Assembly: GCA_020355945.1 (NCBI GenBank)
Contig: CP070627.1
Coordinates: 6,236,424-6,246,811 of the forward strand
Length of the DNA: 10,388 bases
Origin: Candidatus Aminicenantota bacterium
GTDB lineage: Bacteria > Acidobacteriota > Aminicenantia > UBA2199
Reading direction: 5' to 3'
The notes under the pieces were generated by a model. The model was not told the DNA's origin, searched no databases, and saw only the letters and a program-made list of their open reading frames with translations. Within the stretch, counting starts at the first letter, position 1. Every line of letters begins with the position of its first letter. This document shows positions 1 to 4,339 of the stretch, piece by piece. The position numbers were made by a program, and so were the translations under genes.

Positions 1-136
1 GTCCAAACGTCAACACGTCCAAACGTCAACACGTCCAAACGTCAACACGTCCAAACGTCCCCGCTTTCCCACGTCAATACATCAACACGTCAACATGTCC
101 AAACGTCAACACGTCCGGACGTCCCCACGTCAACGA
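1..136. repeat. Octamer minisatellite (GTCMAMAC-like units)
   Basis: Read from base 1, the sequence divides into seventeen consecutive 8-bp units with no insertion or deletion. Most units are GTCCAAAC or GTCAACAC, and these alternate strictly for the first seven units, giving a 16-bp higher-order period. Variants include GTCCCCGC, TTTCCCAC, GTCAATAC, ATCAACAC, GTCCGGAC and GTCCCCAC. The array touches the window edge and probably continues upstream. Because 8 is not a multiple of 3, any reading frame through it gives the same low-complexity peptide, so its openness is not evidence of coding. No function is assigned. Confidence 0.9.
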
Positions 137-165
137 TCGGGAAAGAAATCCTTCCTCATCATCTC

Positions 166-333
166 GGTGTCATTCCGGTGTCTTTTCTGTGTCTTTTTAA
201 TCCTGGTAAAGGGTAGATTTGATGATGTTTTTGACTGTCTTTTTGGTGTCATTTCTGTGTCATTTCTGTGTCTTTTTGATTCTGGTAAAGGGTATAGTTG
301 ATGATGGTTTTGACTGTCTTTTTGGTGTCATTT
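166..333. repeat. 79-bp tandem repeat with nested 11-bp period
   Basis: Copies begin with GGTGTCATT at 166, 245 and 324, exactly 79 bp apart. The first two copies (166-244 and 245-323) align without gaps and differ at about eight positions; the third is only a ~10-bp stub. Each full copy opens with three 11-bp units of the form (C/T)GGTGTCATTT or CTGTGTCTTTT, so a short repeat sits inside the longer one. Short open frames run through it, but their translations are low-complexity and lack convincing start signals. Confidence 0.85.
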
Positions 334-340
334 TATGATA

Positions 341-500
341 ACCACAATGAGGACCACAATGAAAGCCACAATGAAAGCCACACGCGGATTAATCGTAAAT
401 CTTGTTAATTACGGCTTTTATCAAGACCCGGAAAATTACGAAAGCCACAACGAAAGCCACAACGAAAAATGCAGTGAAAGCCACAAGAAAGCCACAGACC
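341..500. repeat. 12-bp repeats, GCCACAAYGAAA type, in two blocks
   Basis: Four 12-bp units start at 341, 353, 365 and 377 (ACCACAATGAGG, ACCACAATGAAA, GCCACAATGAAA, then a degraded unit). After about 60 bp of unrelated sequence a second block starts at 444 with two identical GCCACAACGAAA units, a diverged unit, and 11- and 10-bp remnants up to about 500. A short open frame crosses both blocks, but the blocks are in different phases relative to it. The encoded repeat therefore changes from TM-rich to ESHN-rich, which argues against a real protein. Confidence 0.8.
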
Positions 501-523
501 ACTCCCCTGGTTGTTTTTTGATC

Positions 524-668
524 AGTCTTTTCCCCTTATCAAAATCATGTATATATAATGTATATCTATTTTTTTATCTTTAAGAGGTTCAAAGGCGGAT
601 ATGGAGATGGTTACGAGTTTTTTCCTTTTATTAAAATCATGTATATACAATGTATATCTATTTTTTTA
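524..668. repeat. AT-rich direct repeat, two copies about 92 bp apart
   Basis: The segment from 524 (AGTCTTTTCC...) through ATGTATATCTATTTTTTT recurs from 616 with the same order of blocks. The core AAAATCATGTATATA starts at 541 and 633. The copies are near-identical over the core and weaker at their left ends. Just past copy 1 the sequence reads AGAGGTTCAA (583-592). Past copy 2 the same decamer appears only after an intervening GC-rich cassette (739-748). Confidence 0.75.
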
Positions 669-671
669 AAG

Positions 672-743
672 AGAGGCCGGAGAGCGAGGGATGCTCTCCG
701 GCGGTCGAATGACCGGGCAGATTTGAAGTCTGTCCCTCAGAGG
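672..743. other. GC-rich three-hairpin cassette flanked by AGAGG
   Basis: Three hairpins lie side by side. The first is a perfect 10-bp stem (676-685 with 693-702) with a 7-nt loop. The second is a GGTC/GACC stem at 703-714 with a GAAT loop. The third is GGGCAGA pairing with TCTGTCCC (715-736), with one bulge and a 7-nt loop. The GC-rich block sits inside very AT-rich sequence, and AGAGG occurs at both edges (672-676 and 739-743). None of the hairpins is followed by a T-tract, so a terminator is unlikely. It could be a small inserted element or a structured RNA; no known family is recognised. Confidence 0.5.
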
Positions 744-802
744 TTCAACGAAAAAAAGAAGTCCATTTATTCTTTTTTATAGTAGTCACAACTACAAAAG
801 AA

Positions 803-846
803 ACTTAGTACTACTTAGTACTAAGGTCTACTAAGTTCTACTAAGT
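803..846. repeat. 10-bp tandem units arranged as an inverted repeat
   Basis: ACTTAGTACT occurs twice in tandem (803-822), followed after AAGG by TCTACTAAGT twice in tandem (827-846). The two halves are near-perfect reverse complements: 16 of 20 positions pair, with mismatches only at the CT/TC junctions. A perfect 8-bp inverted pair, CTTAGTAC (804-811) and GTACTAAG (818-825), also lies inside it. It could extrude as a hairpin or bind a dimeric protein; nothing shows which. Confidence 0.75.
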
Positions 847-1380
847 TGTTGTCCTCCGGGTGAAATTCTGGCATCTGGTCACTGGTCATCTGTTCACTTG
901 TTTGGAATATTGCCTCATTAATTGTAAGATTTTTAGGTTATATTTTAACGTATGGCCCCTAAATGTAATTTTTTGATGACCGCTATCATTTTTTTCATTG
1001 GCTTTAGAGGTTTTCATATAGGGTCTTTTGGCATGACCCCTATCCGTAATTAAAAAAAGGCGAACTAGTGGCGAACAAAGTTGATGTATAACTGTGTTAT
1101 TAGTGGTTTTAAACAGTTTTTTTTCATTTTCCATTATAGGGGACATTGCAATTTTAAAAAAAGTGTGTTAAAATGGCGTATAATCGGTGTTTAAGTGATG
1201 ATAAACATGTATTTATGTCAAAAAAAAATCTCAAATCTAGGATGTAATTTTTCAACATTTTTTCAACATTTTTTCAAGTTTTTCAACTTCCGTATACGCA
1301 GTTATATAGGCATTATAGGGCCTTTTCATATAGATTTGATGCGTATTTTCTCTCAAAAAATACCTCGATATCAAATCTCT
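847..1380. other. AT-rich non-coding stretch
   Basis: I see no credible gene here on either strand. An open frame on the minus strand (about 886-1146) has no domain, no good ribosome site and no homology I recognise. Small items present are an imperfect hairpin with stem GGGTC/GACCC at 1018-1043, an isolated perfect TATAAT at 1179-1184 with no acceptable -35 box at the right distance, and the T-rich array described separately. Confidence 0.5.
1247..1287. repeat. T-rich 10/11-bp tandem repeat
   Basis: Four units follow one another: ATTTTTCAAC (1247-1256), ATTTTTTCAAC (1257-1267), ATTTTTTCAAG (1268-1278) and TTTTTCAAC (1279-1287). The spacing is close to one helical turn, so the A/T tracts are in phase on the same face of the helix, a pattern known to bend DNA. 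No neighbouring promoter obviously uses it. Confidence 0.7.
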
Positions 1381-1496
1381 ACCCCCCCTTTACGTATTGA
1401 GCACCAGGTACTGAGCGCTTTACGGTACTCCCCTCTCGAGAGGGGGGGCTCCTTCATCGTATAGATGGAGGAGGCGGGGTGTGTCTGCTTCGGCAG
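1381..1496. repeat. Hairpin-rich intergenic element
   Basis: The element contains a perfect 16-bp palindrome CCCCTCTCGAGAGGGG (1430-1445). It is followed by a 10-bp hairpin (1449-1458 with 1464-1473, one G-T type mismatch) and a CTGC-TTCG-GCAG tetraloop hairpin (1485-1496). A C-run at 1382-1388 can pair with the G-runs further along. The style, short perfect arms of C and G runs plus GGGGTGTGT, resembles dispersed intergenic palindromic repeats found in many bacterial genomes. That likeness is from memory and was not searched. Confidence 0.55.
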
Positions 1497-1515
1497 CAAA
1501 ATGACTTTTCTAAGC

Positions 1516-1573
1516 AAATTTAGCCTTATCCTGGTGGCATTCGTGCCAGGCAAAATTTTACGTGGCTAAAATT
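1516..1573. other. Nested stem-loop upstream of the operon promoter
   Basis: TTTAGCC at 1519-1525 pairs with GGCTAAA at 1564-1570. Inside, TGGCA-TTCG-TGCCA forms a UUCG-capped hairpin (1535-1548). It ends just before the promoter at 1582 and is not followed by a proper U-tract. It may protect or end a transcript arriving from upstream, but no upstream gene is visible in the window. Confidence 0.45.
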
Positions 1574-1581
1574 AGAAAAAC

Positions 1582-1610
1582 TTGAACCAAAAAATAATTC
1601 GTTGTATAAT
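1582..1610 (+). promoter_or_regulatory. Sigma70-type promoter for the small membrane protein operon
   Basis: The -35 box is TTGAAC (1582-1587, four of six consensus bases) and the -10 box is a perfect TATAAT (1605-1610), separated by exactly 17 bp. Transcription would start near 1617, leaving a leader of about 40 nt before the ATG at 1656. Confidence 0.7.
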
Positions 1611-1655
1611 CTGGTAGAAAATACAGGTGCAATTTAGCAGTTGAAAGGATATGCG

Positions 1656-1877
1656 ATGATAAGAAGAAAAACAAAATGTTTAATGGTGTTGTTCCTGGTT
1701 TTAACTACCTGGTGTTATGGGTATATCGACCCTGGTACGGGCAGCTATCTCATACAAATTATTATTGCGGTCATTGCCGGGGCTGCTCTTGGGGTTAAGC
1801 TTTCCTGGAAGAAGATCAAAAGATTTTTCGCTAACCTCCTGTCAAAAGATAACACCAATAATACAAGCTCAAAATGA
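1656..1877 (+). CDS. Small membrane protein with YIDPGTGSY motif
   Basis: A 73-residue protein of unknown function. I chose ATG 1656 because GAAAGGA (1643-1649) lies six bases upstream; a TTG at 1641 in the same frame would consume that ribosome site. Residues 1-7 are basic (MIRRKTK), residues 8-22 form a hydrophobic segment that could be a signal peptide or anchor, and YIDPGTGSY follows at 23-31. A second hydrophobic helix spans 31-47, then comes a basic amphipathic stretch (WKKIKRFF, 51-58) and a polar Asn/Thr/Ser-rich tail. Cys20 is not in a good lipobox, since Trp precedes it. The stop codon overlaps the next start (ATGA), so the two genes are translationally coupled and probably act together. 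The YIDPGTGS motif is one I associate with small conserved bacterial membrane proteins of no established role. Confidence 0.8.
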   Translation: MIRRKTKCLMVLFLVLTTWCYGYIDPGTGSYLIQIIIAVIAGAALGVKLSWKKIKRFFANLLSKDNTNNTSSK

Positions 1878-3286
1878 CCGGTGATATTATAAATCCTGGC
1901 TCCTTTCGTGATACGGATGGTTTTCTTTTTTCTCGGGAAGGGGTGCTGTATCGACAGGTCAATACCTCTGCCAGGGAGGATTACCAACATTTAATGAATT
2001 CGGGGTTGTATCAAAAGCTGGTAGACCTTGGGCTGCTCATTCCTCATCAAGAGGTAGACCTCCCCTATGCTCTGCCGGAAAAGGGGTATAAAATACTTCA
2101 ACCCAGGTTCATTCCTTTTATTTCATATCCTTACGAATGGTGTTTCAGTCAATTGAAAGATGCGGCATTAACCACACTGGCCCTGCAAAAAATCGCGTTC
2201 CAGTATGGAATGACATTAAAAGACAGCAGCGCCTATAATATCCAGTTCCTGGAGGGGAAACCTGTGCTGGTGGATACCCTTTCCTTTGAAAAATATAGGG
2301 AAGGCGAGCCCTGGGTGGCTTACCGGCAATTTTGTCAACATTTCCTGGCGCCCCTGGCGTTGATGAGCCTTAAAGATATTCGCTTAGGCCAATTACTGCG
2401 AGTTTACATTGATGGTATTCCCCTGGACCTGGCTGCTTTACTTTTACCTCTTTCTGCTCGATTTAATCTATCCCTCAGCATGCATATTTATCTTCACAGC
2501 AAGACCCAGAAACGCTGGGAACATAAAACTCTTCCCCAAAAGCCACATAAATTCAGTCGGTTGGGTTTCCTGGGTATTATTGACAGCCTGGAAAGCGCGG
2601 TAAAAAAATTAAAGTGGGTACCCGGAGGTACTCAATGGGATGATTATTACCAGGATGCCAATTATTCACCTGCAGCAATGAACCATAAAAAAGTCATTCT
2701 TTCGGAGTGGGTTGAACAGGTAAACCCGGCAGTGGTTTGGGACCTGGGGGCAAACATCGGTCGATTCAGTCGAATTGCTGCGGACAAAGGCATATTAACC
2801 ATATCTTTTGATATGGACCCGGCAGCAGTGGAAAAAAATTACCTCCAGGCAAAAGAAAAGGGGGAATCCCGTATTTTACCCTTGTTATTGGACCTTACCA
2901 ATCCCAGCCCCGGTATAGGGTGGGAGAACCTTGAGCGTTCTTCTTTTATGGAGCGTGGGCCTGTGGACTTGATTTTATCCCTGGCCTTAATTCATCATCT
3001 GGCCATTTCGAATAATGTCCCTTTAGGAAAGCTGGCTTCTTTTTTCAGTCGGTTGTGCTGTTGGTTGGTAATGGAATTTGTACCCAAAAGTGATTCCCAG
3101 GTGCAGCGGCTTTTGGCGACCCGCGAAGATATATTTCAAAATTATACCCAGGAGGCATTTGAAACAGGATTCAGCCGATATTTTTCCATCCAGGCTTCTG
3201 CAAAGATTAAAGATTCGGAACGAACCCTTTACCTGTTAAAACGAATAGGAGGCTGTTCGGGAAAGTGGACCACAGATGAACGCTGA
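1874..3286 (+). CDS. Class I SAM-dependent methyltransferase with kinase-like N-terminal half
   Basis: A 470-residue protein, probably cytoplasmic. The C-terminal part (about 270-457) is a Rossmann-fold SAM methyltransferase. Motif I is VVWDLGANIGRFS (287-299), an acidic residue that should bind the SAM ribose ends strand 2 (SFDMDP, 311-316), LDLTNP (339-344) fits the next strand, and LILSLALIHHL (366-376) fits motif IV. The N-terminal part (1-250) reads in places like a kinase fold: D117-x4-N122 followed 12 residues later by D134, spaced like the catalytic loop and DFG Asp of protein and aminoglycoside kinases. His/Arg before the Asp is replaced by Lys116. The substrate is unknown; modification of a lipid, glycan or natural product is guesswork. 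It starts at ATG 1874, overlapping the preceding gene by 4 bp with no clear ribosome site of its own, so translation is likely coupled. The methyltransferase call is secure, the kinase-like call tentative. Confidence 0.85.
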   Translation: MTGDIINPGSFRDTDGFLFSREGVLYRQVNTSAREDYQHLMNSGLYQKLVDLGLLIPHQEVDLPYALPEKGYKILQPRFIPFISYPYEWCFSQLKDAALTTLALQKIAFQYGMTLKDSSAYNIQFLEGKPVLVDTLSFEKYREGEPWVAYRQFCQHFLAPLALMSLKDIRLGQLLRVYIDGIPLDLAALLLPLSARFNLSLSMHIYLHSKTQKRWEHKTLPQKPHKFSRLGFLGIIDSLESAVKKLKWVPGGTQWDDYYQDANYSPAAMNHKKVILSEWVEQVNPAVVWDLGANIGRFSRIAADKGILTISFDMDPAAVEKNYLQAKEKGESRILPLLLDLTNPSPGIGWENLERSSFMERGPVDLILSLALIHHLAISNNVPLGKLASFFSRLCCWLVMEFVPKSDSQVQRLLATREDIFQNYTQEAFETGFSRYFSIQASAKIKDSERTLYLLKRIGGCSGKWTTDER

Positions 3287-3326
3287 TAAACATGACAACC
3301 ATGATGAAACCCCCTTTAATAAAAAG

Positions 3327-3386
3327 TTTTTGCGGGGTGCAGGGGCAGTTTTTTCAAAAAGCGCCCCTGCCCGCCGGAGGCAAAAA
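3327..3386 (+). promoter_or_regulatory. Long hairpin between the methyltransferase and DUF72 genes
   Basis: A perfect 8-bp GC-rich stem, GCAGGGGC (3339-3346) with GCCCCTGC (3363-3370), encloses a T-run/A-run loop. It is extended by GCGG/CCGC (3332-3335 with 3371-3374) and potentially by TTTTTGC/GCAAAAA (3327-3333 with 3380-3386). The + strand has no U-tract after the stem, so it is not a standard intrinsic terminator in that direction. Its 3' arm ends two bases before the GAGGTG ribosome site (3389-3394) of the next gene, so it could influence translation or mRNA ends. Confidence 0.55.
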
Positions 3387-3398
3387 AAGAGGTGAAGT

Positions 3399-4265
3399 AT
3401 GTCAATAAAGATCGGAACATGTAGTTGGAAATATGATTCCTGGCGGGGAATTGTTTATCCTGACCAGGGTAAATTCAATCACCTGGAAGAGTATGCCAGG
3501 CATTTTCCTTCTGTTGAAGTGGATCAATGGTTTTGGTCATTGTTTGGGGTCGATAAGATCAAGTTACCGGATTCCAAAATTGTAGATGAGTATTTAAAGG
3601 CGGTACCCGGGGATTTTGTCTTTACCATCAAAATTCCTAACAGCATTACCTTGACTCATTTTTACACCCATGGAAAGCCCAGGGGCACTCCACTTGAACC
3701 CAATCCCCATTTTTTTTCAATTGACTTGTTCAGTGAATTTCTGAAGCGGATCGAACCGTTAAAGGGCCGGGTCGGTGTATTGATGTTCCAGTTTGAGTAC
3801 TTAAACCGCCAGAAGATGGCATCGCAAAGGGAATTTTTGCAAAAGTTCGGAGAATTTATTAACCGGTGTCCCAGGGAATATGATTACGCGGTGGAAACCC
3901 GGAATCCCAATTATCTCAATGAAGGGTATTTTGAATTTCTTAACCGTCATGATCTTTATCATATCTTTGTGCAGGGGTATTACATGCCCCACATTACGGA
4001 AGTTTATAAAAAGTACAGGGATTTTATCCGAAAATTGGCAGTTATCCGGCTGATGGGACCGGACAGGAAAGCCATTGAGAAAAAGAGCGGTAACAAATGG
4101 GGGGCAATTGTAGACCCTAAAGATGATGATTTGCCTGACATAGTGGCGATTATTAAAGAATTAGAGGAACGGAAGATAGATGTTTATCTCAACGTCAACA
4201 ATCATTATGAAGGGTCGGCGCCGTTGACCATCAAAAAGATTCAAGAAATGTTGCAGGACCAATAA
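3399..4265 (+). CDS. DUF72 (YecE-like) family protein
   Basis: A 288-residue soluble protein of the DUF72/YecE family, which adopts a TIM-barrel fold and has no established biochemical function. Its length is close to that of E. coli YecE. The family landmarks appear in order: IGTCSWKYDSWRGIVYP (5-21), YARHFPSVEVDQWFW (32-46), FTIKIPNSITLTH (75-87), LMFQFEY (128-134), YAVETRNPNYL (163-173), RLMGPDR (217-223) and the closing YLNVNNHYEGSAPLT (263-277). Each barrel strand seems represented and I see no truncation. The start is ATG 3399 with GAGGTG at 3389-3394, four bases upstream. The downstream cyclase-NACHT gene begins 74 bp later on the same strand with no terminator between, so co-transcription is possible but unproven. 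Family membership is secure; no role can be given. Confidence 0.9.
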   Translation: MSIKIGTCSWKYDSWRGIVYPDQGKFNHLEEYARHFPSVEVDQWFWSLFGVDKIKLPDSKIVDEYLKAVPGDFVFTIKIPNSITLTHFYTHGKPRGTPLEPNPHFFSIDLFSEFLKRIEPLKGRVGVLMFQFEYLNRQKMASQREFLQKFGEFINRCPREYDYAVETRNPNYLNEGYFEFLNRHDLYHIFVQGYYMPHITEVYKKYRDFIRKLAVIRLMGPDRKAIEKKSGNKWGAIVDPKDDDLPDIVAIIKELEERKIDVYLNVNNHYEGSAPLTIKKIQEMLQDQ

Positions 4266-4285
4266 AAAAAACGAAGGTTAAACTA

Positions 4286-4306
4286 GAGACGAATTGAATG
4301 CGTCTC
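4286..4306 (+). other. Short inverted repeat before the NACHT gene
   Basis: GAGACG (4286-4291) pairs with CGTCTC (4301-4306) across a 9-nt loop. There is no T-tract, so it is not a terminator. It lies about 35 bp ahead of the GTG start and could be an operator or a leader hairpin; the six-base arms are short enough to be chance. Confidence 0.3.
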
Positions 4307-4339
4307 ATGAAAAGAACAAAAATGAAAGGAGAATGAAAA

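Noticed and set aside
1..500. CRISPR array
   Set aside because: Repeats are direct and periodic but only 8, 11 or 12 bp with no unique spacers, and no cas gene is present. They are minisatellites.
676..760. tRNA-Sec gene on the minus strand
   Set aside because: Only the anticodon loop and one small hairpin fit. There is no T-arm consensus, no acceptor stem and no D-arm of the right length.
95..782. Short + strand open frames across the repeats (95-301, 335-583, 558-782)
   Set aside because: Their translations follow the DNA repeats and change character with repeat phase. They have no domains and no convincing ribosome sites.
886..1146. Minus-strand open frame of 86 codons
   Set aside because: No recognised domain, no good ribosome site, AT-rich low-complexity composition, and no conserved partner on that strand.
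1179..1184. Promoter at the isolated TATAAT
   Set aside because: The box is perfect but no -35-like hexamer lies 15-19 bp upstream, and no gene begins within 450 bp.
1641..1655. TTG 1641 as the start of the small membrane protein
   Set aside because: It would place the GAAAGGA ribosome site inside the coding region. ATG 1656 has correct spacing from it.
3332..3374. Intrinsic terminator after the methyltransferase gene
   Set aside because: The stem is strong, but an A-tract, not a T-tract, follows it on the + strand.
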